This document shows, in pieces, positions 8,890-18,074 of a stretch of 64,000 bases of DNA. The position numbers were made by a program, and so were the translations under genes. The first letter of the stretch is position 1, and each line of letters begins with the position of its first letter. Origin of the DNA: Roseibium marinum (GTDB lineage: Bacteria; Pseudomonadota; Alphaproteobacteria; Rhizobiales; Stappiaceae); assembly GCF_002906165.1 (NCBI RefSeq), contig NZ_PPCN01000003.1:248001-312000 (forward strand). Direction: 5' to 3'. Below the pieces are notes generated by a model. It made no database searches. It was not told the origin of the DNA and worked only from the letters and a program-made list of their open reading frames with translations.

Positions 8890-10050
8890 CTATCTGTCCG
8901 CGTCGAGGCGGCCGGCGCCGAAATGGTTGTCCGGCCGGAAGGTTGCCGGAAGCGGGTGTCCTGGCTCCCGGTCCGTTATGTCCGCGACGAGGCAGTCGGC
9001 GACCAGATGGGCAATGCCGAAGGAAATCTTGAACCCGCCCGTCGCCGCATAGATGGCGCCGAAACCCGGCAGCCGGCCGATCAGCGGGTCGCGCTTGTGA
9101 CAGCGCGGGCGGATACCGGCCCATTGTGAAATCATCGTGCGTCCGGCCAGCTGCGGGCAAAAGGCGGTGGCGCGCCGCAGCAGCTCGGCCGAGCGGTCGG
9201 GTGAGGGCGCGTTGTCCGTGAAGTCCCGGTCCGATGTGCTGCCGATGGCGACCGTGCCGTCGTCATGGGGCACCACATACAGTCCGTCACAATAGATGGC
9301 CGGTTTGCCGTCAAGATCCGCCCCTTCCAGAAGCAGGGCCTGACCCTTTTCGCCGCGCCCGATCCGTTCGCCGGTCAGCGTTTCGATCAGCTCGAAAGCC
9401 TGAAATCCTCCGCTGATAACCAGGCACCCGGCCCCGACAGGCGCACGGTCTCCTGAAAGCCGCACCAGCTTCGAGGTTTCATCGAAACCGGTCACTTCCA
9501 CCCCTTCCATCAAGGTGCCGTGGCGGCGGACATAGGCGCTGAGGGCGGCAAGGTAGGCCCGCGGGGAGATGCGGGCCGCAAGGGTCTCGTAGACGATGCC
9601 GAAGGGGGCGGCCTTCGGCTCCAGCCAGTCCGAACGGCTTCCGGCCGCCTCCACCCGGTAGGAAAAACCGGTCTCATCGGGATGCCAGCGCAATCTGCTC
9701 TCTTCGGCCCGTTCCAGATGATGCTCGAGCTTGTCCCGGGTGGTCAGCGGCAGAATGCGGCCGCAGCGGCGGTAACCGCAGGAAAGGCCGGTATCGGCTT
9801 CGAGTTGCCTGACATGCGCTGCAAGGCCTGAAAGCGCCTGAAACTGAAACTCCTTTTTAGGGTTCCAGCGCGCCGGCATATGCGGCATCAGCGCGCCGAG
9901 AAGCCCGCCGCTCGATCCGGCCCCCACACGGTCGGCTTCCAGCACGGCCACGTTCAGCCCGGCCCTGATCGCCGCATGGGCAATGGACAGGCCGAAAATA
10001 CCGGCCCCGGCTATGGCGACGTCGAACGGTCCGGCGGAGGTCTGCGCCAT
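8890..10050 (-). CDS. FAD-dependent oxidoreductase, MnmC2-like
   Basis: The 386-residue protein is a DAO-type flavin oxidoreductase. It has an N-terminal ADP-binding motif GAGIFGLSIA at about 11-20, then SSGGLLGALMPHMP. A C-terminal GGFKISFGIAHLVADCLVAD fits the second FAD contact. It faces the tRNA methyltransferase gene at 10183 across 132 bases. In E. coli the two activities are fused as MnmC, which turns cmnm5s2U34 of tRNA into mnm5s2U. This is probably the separate oxidase half, though a general amino-acid oxidase is possible. ATG 10050 (MAQTSAGPFDVAIAGAGIFG) was chosen because the motif follows directly; the longer frame is coded by intergenic sequence. Confidence 0.8.
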   Translation of the reverse strand: MAQTSAGPFDVAIAGAGIFGLSIAHAAIRAGLNVAVLEADRVGAGSSGGLLGALMPHMPARWNPKKEFQFQALSGLAAHVRQLEADTGLSCGYRRCGRILPLTTRDKLEHHLERAEESRLRWHPDETGFSYRVEAAGSRSDWLEPKAAPFGIVYETLAARISPRAYLAALSAYVRRHGTLMEGVEVTGFDETSKLVRLSGDRAPVGAGCLVISGGFQAFELIETLTGERIGRGEKGQALLLEGADLDGKPAIYCDGLYVVPHDDGTVAIGSTSDRDFTDNAPSPDRSAELLRRATAFCPQLAGRTMISQWAGIRPRCHKRDPLIGRLPGFGAIYAATGGFKISFGIAHLVADCLVADITDREPGHPLPATFRPDNHFGAGRLDADR

Positions 10051-10182
10051 GTCCAGGCGGGTCCTTGTCGATTGATTGTTCAGCTTGGCTCTCTTATGAG
10101 AACCGGGAAGCCAAGGCAAAGTCTTTCGCAACACAGCCCCGCTGTTTGCCCTTGTATCCGCAAACCAACAGAAACAGGAACG

Positions 10183-10905
10183 ATGACCACCAAGGCGCCC
10201 GATCTGGAATGGCTTGAAGGCGATGTGCCCAGGGCGCAAGGCTTTGACGACACCTATTTTTCCAGGGCCGGCGGGCTGGAGGAAACACGTCATGTGTTCC
10301 TGAAGGGCAATGATCTTCCCGAACGGTTCCATGGCCGCAAGTTCTTCACGATCGCCGAATTCGGCTTCGGCACCGGACTGAATTTCCTGACCACTCTGAC
10401 GGCGCTCAGAACCGTGTCCGACGCGCCCGCGCTCACGTTCCTGTCCTTCGAGCTTTATCCGATGACGGACGATCAGCTTCGCCGGGCCCTTGGCGCGTTC
10501 CCGGAACTGACAGGACTTGCGCAGGACCTCATTGCCGCATGGAAGCCGGAGCCGGGCTGGAACCGGCTGAGTGTGGACGGTGCACAGTTACTGGTCGGAA
10601 TTGGCGATGCCCGGACCTTGATCGGAGAGCTTCGAACACAAGGAGAGCAAGGAGGACAGGAGGACATTTTTATCCCGCCTGTCGATGCCTGGTTTCTGGA
10701 CGGCTTCAGTCCCGCGAAGAACCCCGATCTCTGGGACGCGGATCTCCTGAAGGCCGCGGCCTCCCTGACCGCCGGCGATGGCACCCTGGCAACCTATACG
10801 GCCGCCGGCTGGGTGCGGCGCAATCTCCAGACGGCCGGTTTCGCGGTTGAAAAGACGTCCGGGTTTGCCGGCAAGCGGGAAATGGTCATCGGCCGCAAGG
10901 TCTAG
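10183..10905 (+). CDS. mnmD: tRNA 5-methylaminomethyl-2-thiouridine methyltransferase (MnmC1/MnmD type)
   Basis: The 240-residue product matches the stand-alone methyltransferase half of MnmC (DUF752). It has the SAM-binding stretch FGFGTGLNFLTTLTAL, the acidic FLSFELYP strand, and the family signature VDAWFLDGFSPAKNPDLW near residues 165-182. It uses SAM to methylate 5-aminomethyl-2-thiouridine at tRNA wobble position 34. ATG 10183 follows ACAGGAA; the longer open frame to 9880 lies antisense to the oxidoreductase gene and is not real coding. The divergent partner at 8890-10050 likely supplies the preceding oxidase step. Confidence 0.88.
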   Translation: MTTKAPDLEWLEGDVPRAQGFDDTYFSRAGGLEETRHVFLKGNDLPERFHGRKFFTIAEFGFGTGLNFLTTLTALRTVSDAPALTFLSFELYPMTDDQLRRALGAFPELTGLAQDLIAAWKPEPGWNRLSVDGAQLLVGIGDARTLIGELRTQGEQGGQEDIFIPPVDAWFLDGFSPAKNPDLWDADLLKAAASLTAGDGTLATYTAAGWVRRNLQTAGFAVEKTSGFAGKREMVIGRKV

Positions 10906-10953
10906 GCTTTTACCTGCAGAGGCCAGCCACCTGCAATTCAGGCCAGGCAAAAG

Positions 10954-11820
10954 TCAGGCCACCGCATCGAGAAGCCACGTCCGGAACTTCTGCATCGCGC
11001 CGTTTTCGTCCCGCGATTTCAGCCAGGTCAGCCAATAGTTTCCGGTCGTCACACATGTCCTGAACGGCTGAACGATGCGTCCGGAGCGCAGGTCGTGCCG
11101 GAACATGTCCACCGGCACCAGCGCGGTTCCCGCGCCCTGGACAGCCGCCTCGACCATGGCGAGAGAACTGTCGAACATCCAGCCGCGCGCCCTGGGCGGC
11201 GCCAGTGAGACCGCCTGAAACCACATCGCCCATTCGTCCATGCGGTAGGACCTGAGCAGAGGTTGTTTCAGCAGGTCTTCCGGGCTGCGCAGCCTGCCGG
11301 CGGTCCCGGGGCTACAGACGGGCGAAAGCGGTGCGGGCATGAGCCTTTCCGCGTTCGTTCCATGCCAGGCGCCGTCACCGAAACGGATGAAGCAGTCGAG
11401 CCCGTCGCTCAGCATGTCCGCGCGGTTGTTGTTGGTTTTCAGGCGCAGGTCGATATGCGGATGGATGCCGGAAAATTCCGGCAGGCGTTGCAACAGCCAG
11501 CCGGTCGCGAAGGTGCCGACCACGCCCACGGTCAGCACCTCGCGGAAATTGCCGTCCTCGAACCGGCTGAGGGCCGCGCTCATCCGCCTAAAGACATCGC
11601 TCAGGACCGGCAGCAGCGCATGGCCCTCGTCGGTCAGGACAACGCCGCGCGGCAGGCGTTCGAACAGGGAAACGCCGAGCAGGTCCTCCAGCGTCTTGAT
11701 CTGATGGCTGACCGCCGTCTGGGAGACGCGCAGTTCCAGGCCCGCGCGGGTGAAGCTGTTGAGCCTGGCGGAGGCCTCGAAGGCCCTGAGTGCATTGAGC
11801 GGCAACTGGGAGATATCCAT
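10954..11820 (-). CDS. LysR-family regulator, AmpR/GcvA-like
   Basis: The 288-residue protein starts MDISQLPLNALRAFEASARL and has the LysR helix-turn-helix (FTRAGLELRVSQTAVSHQIK) at about residues 24-43. A GcvA/AmpR-type effector domain follows (LTVGVVGTFATGWLLQRLPEF). It is divergent from a class A beta-lactamase gene across 166 bases. That is the standard layout for AmpR-like control of beta-lactamase by cell-wall muropeptides. The start ATG 11820 is the family start; the longer frame to 11967 covers the intergenic region. Actual inducibility cannot be read from the sequence. Confidence 0.87.
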   Translation of the reverse strand: MDISQLPLNALRAFEASARLNSFTRAGLELRVSQTAVSHQIKTLEDLLGVSLFERLPRGVVLTDEGHALLPVLSDVFRRMSAALSRFEDGNFREVLTVGVVGTFATGWLLQRLPEFSGIHPHIDLRLKTNNNRADMLSDGLDCFIRFGDGAWHGTNAERLMPAPLSPVCSPGTAGRLRSPEDLLKQPLLRSYRMDEWAMWFQAVSLAPPRARGWMFDSSLAMVEAAVQGAGTALVPVDMFRHDLRSGRIVQPFRTCVTTGNYWLTWLKSRDENGAMQKFRTWLLDAVA

Positions 11821-11862
11821 GGGACGCCTTGTGAAGACCAAGTTTTTCTCATGACTAACCCG

Positions 11863-11883
11863 ATTATTGATCATTTGCCTAAT
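11863..11883. promoter_or_regulatory. Candidate LysR/AmpR operator in the bla-ampR intergenic region
   Basis: The AT-rich stretch ATTA-N13-TAAT (11863-11883) is a partial palindrome and stands out from its GC-rich surroundings. It lies midway between the divergent regulator and beta-lactamase genes, where LysR proteins bind T-N11-A-type sites. The assignment rests on position and symmetry only. Confidence 0.4.
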
Positions 11884-11986
11884 GAATTCGCGGGCGGCAT
11901 GGTGAGGTTGCCCCGGCAAGCGCGGCGTCAGGGGGGCGGCGCATAGCAACAGCCGGGACGAGCACAACCACTATCAGGAGAATTCG

Positions 11987-12883
11987 ATGATCCCTTCACT
12001 GCGCCACGGAGCGTTGACGCTGGCCTTTGCCTTCCTCCCGGTCCTGTTTCCGGCCTCTGGCCCCGCGAAGGCCGCCGGCTTCGACCCGGCGCCGCTCGCC
12101 CGGGCCGTCGAGGATATTTCGAGCCGCCTCCCGGCAAGGGTCGGGGTCGCCGTGATCGATATGGAGACCGGGACCCGCTGGGCCCACAAGGGCGACGAAC
12201 GGTTTCCCACCAACAGCACCTTCAAGGTGTTTCTGTGCGCCGCGCTTCTCGATGCCGGGGTGCGGGGAACAGCTGATCCCGACAGCCGGGTGACTATCCG
12301 CCGGGGCGACATCGTCTCCTATTCTCCGGTGACCGAAAAACGGATCGATGGCGCTCCCGTCACGCTTCGCGAACTGTGCGGGATCACCGTGACCATAAGC
12401 GACAACGCCGCCGCCAACCTCGTCATGAAGGAGATCGGCGGACCCCAGGCGCTGACGGCCTATCTGCGTGGCATCGGCGACAGCGTCACGCGCGCCGACC
12501 GCTGGGAGCCGGACTCCAACAGCGGCATTCCGGGCGACGACAGGGACACGACAAGCCCGAACGCGGCGGCGGAAACCCTGAAGAAGCTGGTACTGGAAGA
12601 GGCGCTGCCGGCGGACGCGCGGCAAACGCTCACGAACTGGCTGACCGGCAACAAGGTCGGCGATGCCACCTTGCGGGCCGGACTGCCGGACAATTGGCGC
12701 ATCGCGGACAAGACCGGAGCCGGTGCCAACGGGTCGCGCAACAACATCGCCGTCATCTGGCCGGACGGCCGCGCTCCGGTGGTGATCGCGGTCTATATCA
12801 CCGAAACGTCCGCGTCCTTCGAGGCGCGCAACGGGGCGATCGCCGAAATCGGCGCGGCGCTGGCGGACGGTCTCATAGACTGA
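11987..12883 (+). CDS. Class A beta-lactamase
   Basis: The 298-residue precursor has a signal peptide ending near PAKAA and all class A serine beta-lactamase motifs: STFK at 77-80 (Ser70/Lys73 in Ambler numbering), SDN at 138-140, the general base Glu174 in RWEPDSN (Glu166), KTG at 242-244, and Arg251 (Arg244). Cys84 and Cys131 match the Cys77-Cys123 disulfide of TEM/SHV-type enzymes. It hydrolyses beta-lactams in the periplasm; the substrate range cannot be judged. The divergent LysR gene is the likely regulator. Base composition equals the neighbours, so it looks like a resident chromosomal enzyme rather than a recent gain. Confidence 0.95.
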   Translation: MIPSLRHGALTLAFAFLPVLFPASGPAKAAGFDPAPLARAVEDISSRLPARVGVAVIDMETGTRWAHKGDERFPTNSTFKVFLCAALLDAGVRGTADPDSRVTIRRGDIVSYSPVTEKRIDGAPVTLRELCGITVTISDNAAANLVMKEIGGPQALTAYLRGIGDSVTRADRWEPDSNSGIPGDDRDTTSPNAAAETLKKLVLEEALPADARQTLTNWLTGNKVGDATLRAGLPDNWRIADKTGAGANGSRNNIAVIWPDGRAPVVIAVYITETSASFEARNGAIAEIGAALADGLID

Positions 12884-12951
12884 TCCCGGTTTCCGGGTGG
12901 TTCCCTGAACGGCCCGGAAATTCTCAGCTTCGATGCCGAAGGAGGTTTGCC

Positions 12952-13305
12952 ATGTCCATCCGTGAATTAGTCGGGGTTTTCGCGCTGGCCGCTGTTGTGC
13001 TCGGATCTGCGATACCGGTCTCCGCCGCACAGGAAACGCGGGACGCGCGGCGCGCGAAAAACTGCGCCTACTACCGTGAAATGATCGCCCATGCGCTTGA
13101 AGGCATTGACGGCGAGGCCCTGTCGCCGAGCTTTGTCGAGGAGCATGATGCGTTTGTCGCCGGTGGCTGCCTTGCCACAAGGCCTGCCTGTCCGAAGTCT
13201 CCGGCCGATTTCGCCTTTGCCGATCTGCTGACCATGATGACAGTCAGCGCGAATATGGGCAGCACCTTCACGCCGTTCTGGTGTCCGGCGGCGCGTGGCG
13301 GCTGA
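12952..13305 (+). CDS. Small secreted protein, 117 residues, function unknown
   Basis: A strong ribosome site GGAGG precedes ATG 12952. The product has a signal peptide of about 25 residues (LVGVFALAAVVLGSAIPVSAA), then a short mature domain with four cysteines (NCAYY, GGCLA, PACPK, FWCPA) that could form two disulfides in the periplasm. I do not recognise the family. It follows the beta-lactamase gene by 68 bases on the same strand and could share its transcript, but nothing links the functions. Confidence 0.7.
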   Translation: MSIRELVGVFALAAVVLGSAIPVSAAQETRDARRAKNCAYYREMIAHALEGIDGEALSPSFVEEHDAFVAGGCLATRPACPKSPADFAFADLLTMMTVSANMGSTFTPFWCPAARGG

Positions 13306-13318
13306 ACTTGCCGCATCT

Positions 13319-13342
13319 GGAAACGCCCCGGAAGGGCGTTCC
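13319..13342. terminator. Hairpin between convergent genes
   Basis: GGAA(A)CGCCC and GGGCGTTCC form a stem with one bulged base around a short loop, 14 bases after the stop of the small secreted protein gene and before the end of the convergent dehydrogenase gene. There is no clear T-run. It may serve both transcripts. Confidence 0.4.
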
Positions 13343-13390
13343 CCTGGAGTGCCGGCCCGGTCATCGCGTGTTTTCCACGTCCGCTGCGGG

Positions 13391-14344
13391 TCAGCCCATC
13401 TCCGGCACCGGGGTCACCGCCTTGCCGGTCTCGAACCAGGTTTTCAGATTGTCGACCACAAGCTGGCCCATGGCGTTGCGGGTCGCCTGCGAGGCGGAAC
13501 CGACATGGGGCAGCAGGGTGACCCGGGGAAGCTGCATCAGCTTTTCCGGCACGTTGGGTTCGTCCTCGAAGACATCCAGCCCGGCGCCATGGATCGTGCC
13601 TTTTTCAAGCGCGGCGATAAGCGCCGCCTCATCGACGACCGTGCCCCGGCCGATATTGATCAGGATGCCCTCGGGCCCCAGCGCTTCCAGAACCTCGGCG
13701 TTGACGGCATGCTTCGTCGCCGCGCCGCCGGGCGCCACCACCATAAGCGTGTCGCAGGCGGCCGCCAGTTCCTTCAACGTCGGGTGATAGGGGTAGTCCA
13801 CGTCTTCCTGCCGGTTGCGGCCGTAATAGTGGATCTCAAGATCGAACGCCTCGGCGCGCTGGGCAATCGCCTTGCCGATGCGGCCCAATCCGAAAATCCC
13901 CAGCCTGCGGCCCTGAAGCGTTGCCTGGGTCAGCGGGTAGGCGCCTTCGCTGACCCACTTGCCGTCGCGCAGCCAGGTTTCGGCCTGGCCCAGCTCCCGG
14001 ACGGTCATCAGCAGCAGTCCGAGGGCCGTATCGGCCACTTCGCTGGTCAGCACATCCGGCGTGTGGGTCACCACCACCCTGGCGGCGAGACAGTCGCCGG
14101 TGTTGATATGATCGTAGCCGACCCCGAAGCTGGAGATGATTTCCGCGTTCGGGACCTTCGCGAGAAACGCCGCATCCAGCTTGCCGCCCATTGCCGCCAC
14201 ACCGCGGATCTTGCCGCCGACCTCTTTCAGGAGCGCCTCCGGATCTTCGGCTTTGAACAGCTTGTGAACGACAAACTCCGCGTCCAGCTTCTCCTGAACG
14301 AGCGGCGGCATCGGGCGGGGCATCAGAATATCGACGGGTGTCAT
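13391..14344 (-). CDS. D-2-hydroxyacid dehydrogenase (glyoxylate/hydroxypyruvate reductase type)
   Basis: The 317-residue cytosolic enzyme has the NAD(P)-binding motif GLGRIG at 152-157. It also has the three catalytic residues of the D-2-hydroxyacid dehydrogenase family: Arg in NIGRGTVVDE, Glu in FEDEP, and His in LPHVGSAS. The SSFGVGYDHI segment is typical of glyoxylate/hydroxypyruvate reductases. It would reduce 2-keto acids such as glyoxylate or hydroxypyruvate with NAD(P)H. The exact substrate is not clear. It is the last high-GC gene before an AT-rich islet. Confidence 0.9.
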   Translation of the reverse strand: MTPVDILMPRPMPPLVQEKLDAEFVVHKLFKAEDPEALLKEVGGKIRGVAAMGGKLDAAFLAKVPNAEIISSFGVGYDHINTGDCLAARVVVTHTPDVLTSEVADTALGLLLMTVRELGQAETWLRDGKWVSEGAYPLTQATLQGRRLGIFGLGRIGKAIAQRAEAFDLEIHYYGRNRQEDVDYPYHPTLKELAAACDTLMVVAPGGAATKHAVNAEVLEALGPEGILINIGRGTVVDEAALIAALEKGTIHGAGLDVFEDEPNVPEKLMQLPRVTLLPHVGSASQATRNAMGQLVVDNLKTWFETGKAVTPVPEMG

Positions 14345-14797
14345 GGCGGATCCGGTCTAAACATTTGAACCAATTTGGGCGACATTACGAGGAAGTCGTG
14401 CTGGATGAAAGGTTGAAAAAGGGAAGTAGTGTACGGTGAAACTCTGCAGGGCGCTTGAACGAGCGCGGAGTGTCGCGTTAAATTTCGGGGAAGATAGACA
14501 GTCAGATGTACGTCTTACTTTTGCCGGTAATTGGCTTATGGAATCGCGCTTTCGCCCATGTTGCGCGTTCTTCTCTATATTGCAGTTAAAAATAAACTTC
14601 TTGCATATTTACAGTAGAGTAGGTGCAAAAAATAAAAAAATCTATATATGATGAAATATGAAGTAGAAATTTTATTATAAAAGGAAGAGTTTAACTAGAA
14701 AAAGTGTGAGGGGCAGGTGGTTTGTTAAACTGGATGGAGACTACGAGCTATTGATTGTGTAATTTCGTTTTACGTATCGATGTGGAAGTGAGCCAAT
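14345..14797. other. AT-rich spacer upstream of the kinase gene
   Basis: Base composition drops sharply after about 14,400, with poly-A and poly-T runs such as AAAAATAAAAAAATC around 14630. A 71-codon frame (14436-14651) has no ribosome site or recognisable product. I see no gene here. The promoter of the kinase gene is expected within the last 150 bases. The composition marks the left edge of a foreign islet. Confidence 0.6.
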
Positions 14798-15955
14798 ATG
14801 TCTAAAGGGAAATTGCCAAAAATAATCGAATTTAATCGGCCTTCAAAGTACAAGCCGGTCAAGGTTTTAGGCGGTGGGGCTTGCGGCCAAACAGTTCATA
14901 TCCGTGATGAAGACATGAATATAGATTTAGTTGCAAAGAAATATAAGCCAATCGTTGCTAAATCAGACAACCCTTCTATTTTTTTTGAATTTCTTGCGAG
15001 GTTCAGGGATGAGGCAAGGATATTATTTAGAATAAATCACAAGAATATTGTTAGAGTATTTAATTTTTATGATTACGAGGAGTTTGATACCTCATATATT
15101 ATTATGGAATATATCTCGGGTGCTGATATATTAGATTATCTAAATAAATACCCGATGTTTGTGGAGAAAGTCTTCGAGCAGGTAATTGATGCTTTTGCTC
15201 ACTTGCAAGAAAACAATGTGCTCCACAGAGATATTCGACCTGCAAATATATTGGTAAACGATAGTGGAATTGTTAAGGTTATAGATTTTGGTTTCGGGAA
15301 ATTGTTAGAAAATAGTATTTATGAGAAAGATAAGAGTATTTCTTTAAATTGGTGGTGCGTGCCACCTGAAGAAATTAGCGATGGAAAGTACGACGCTCAG
15401 ACGGAGGTTTACTTTGTTGGAAAGCTTTTCCAAAAAGCAATAGAAGAAAATAACTTGTCCGAATTCGCTTACATGAGAGTTTTGCACAGTATGTGCATGT
15501 ATGAAAAAGAAAAAAGGCCAAAAGATTTCGCAGTCTTGAGGAGATTAATTCTGGAAGGTAAGTTCGAGGAATTAAAGTTTTCAGACGAAGAAATTGAGAT
15601 TTATAGGAATTTTTCGAATGAAATGGGGGAAGTAGTTGCAAGTATTTATAGTGGCGCAAAATATAATAACGATATGGAGGATATCGAGGAGAAACTCTCC
15701 TCATTGTATCGAAGTGTAATGCTTGAGAGCAATATTCCAGATTGTTCAAATTTAATCCGGATTTTTGTTTTTGGTGGATTTCGCTATTACCAAAGACAAT
15801 ATTTTGATGTGAAAATTCTGAAAGAATTTATTGAACTATTACGAGGTCTCTCTAACGAGAAGAAAAGTATCGTAATGGCGAACCTGTACTCAAGGTTTGA
15901 TGCTGCAGAGAGAGTAGATCCGGAAATTTCACAAGACGATGAAATACCCTTTTAG
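14798..15955 (+). CDS. Eukaryotic-like Ser/Thr protein kinase, stand-alone, horizontally acquired
   Basis: The 385-residue protein has a full protein-kinase core: glycine loop GGGACG at 25-30, ATP lysine in AKK at 46-48, helix-C Glu72, catalytic HRDIRPAN at 143-150, DFG at 163-165, a PPEE (APE-like) segment near 189-192, and Asp199. The last 120 residues are helical, charged and unrecognised. There is no membrane segment, so it is cytosolic. GGAAGTGAG lies six bases before ATG 14798. Codon use is strongly A/T-ending (TTA, ATA, AAA), unlike all neighbours, which points to recent transfer. No phosphatase or substrate gene is adjacent. Such isolated kinases occur in defence islands, but the role here is open. 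Confidence 0.88.
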   Translation: MSKGKLPKIIEFNRPSKYKPVKVLGGGACGQTVHIRDEDMNIDLVAKKYKPIVAKSDNPSIFFEFLARFRDEARILFRINHKNIVRVFNFYDYEEFDTSYIIMEYISGADILDYLNKYPMFVEKVFEQVIDAFAHLQENNVLHRDIRPANILVNDSGIVKVIDFGFGKLLENSIYEKDKSISLNWWCVPPEEISDGKYDAQTEVYFVGKLFQKAIEENNLSEFAYMRVLHSMCMYEKEKRPKDFAVLRRLILEGKFEELKFSDEEIEIYRNFSNEMGEVVASIYSGAKYNNDMEDIEEKLSSLYRSVMLESNIPDCSNLIRIFVFGGFRYYQRQYFDVKILKEFIELLRGLSNEKKSIVMANLYSRFDAAERVDPEISQDDEIPF

Positions 15956-16115
15956 CGGAGTAATTTTCCCTCAATTGTCCAAACGTTTTTCCTGTCGTGT
16001 TGAGCATACTTTGCCTCAACTTCCCCCATTGCCCCGGGCGTCCATTTCCCCTAAAAGACCGGGCAGAAATCCAATCGATCCCGACAGTTTTTTTCAAGTG
16101 GAGAAGCGGAGCCCC

Positions 16116-17765
<1,650 letters not shown>

Positions 17766-17785
17766 TCGGCACGACAGGCAATTTC

Positions 17786-17822
17786 AGGAAAGGCGGTCCC
17801 CGGGGCCGCCTTTCCTGCTTTT
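17786..17822 (+). terminator. Intrinsic terminator of ettA
   Basis: An 11-bp perfect stem pairs AGGAAAGGCGG (17786-17796) with CCGCCTTTCCT (17806-17816), followed by GCTTTT, 20 bases after the ettA stop. Confidence 0.85.
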
Positions 17823-18074
17823 AGGCGTAATCCCTGCCGTCGTTAACAGGAGCCTGCCTGATAGTGTTATCTCTGTTCACCGGCGCGGTGCGGGGAGGCC
17901 TTTGAAGAATTGGTTGCCCGATCGGTGTGCTGACGTCCATCCTTCGGATCGGATCTGTTGTTTTCCTGCGAAATGAGAGGCGATGCGATACGGACATGTC
18001 GATGTTGCAGCAAGCCGGCCGGATGGTTTCAAGATCAACAGGTCTCCAAACGGACTTGATTGGAGGTCAAAAAG

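Noticed and set aside
14436-14651. 71-codon frame in the AT-rich spacer
   Set aside because: No ribosome site, no recognisable product, and it crosses the composition change.
18060-18062. TTG at 18060 as start of the FUSC transporter gene
   Set aside because: It overlaps the GGAGG site that is ideally placed for the TTG at 18075.
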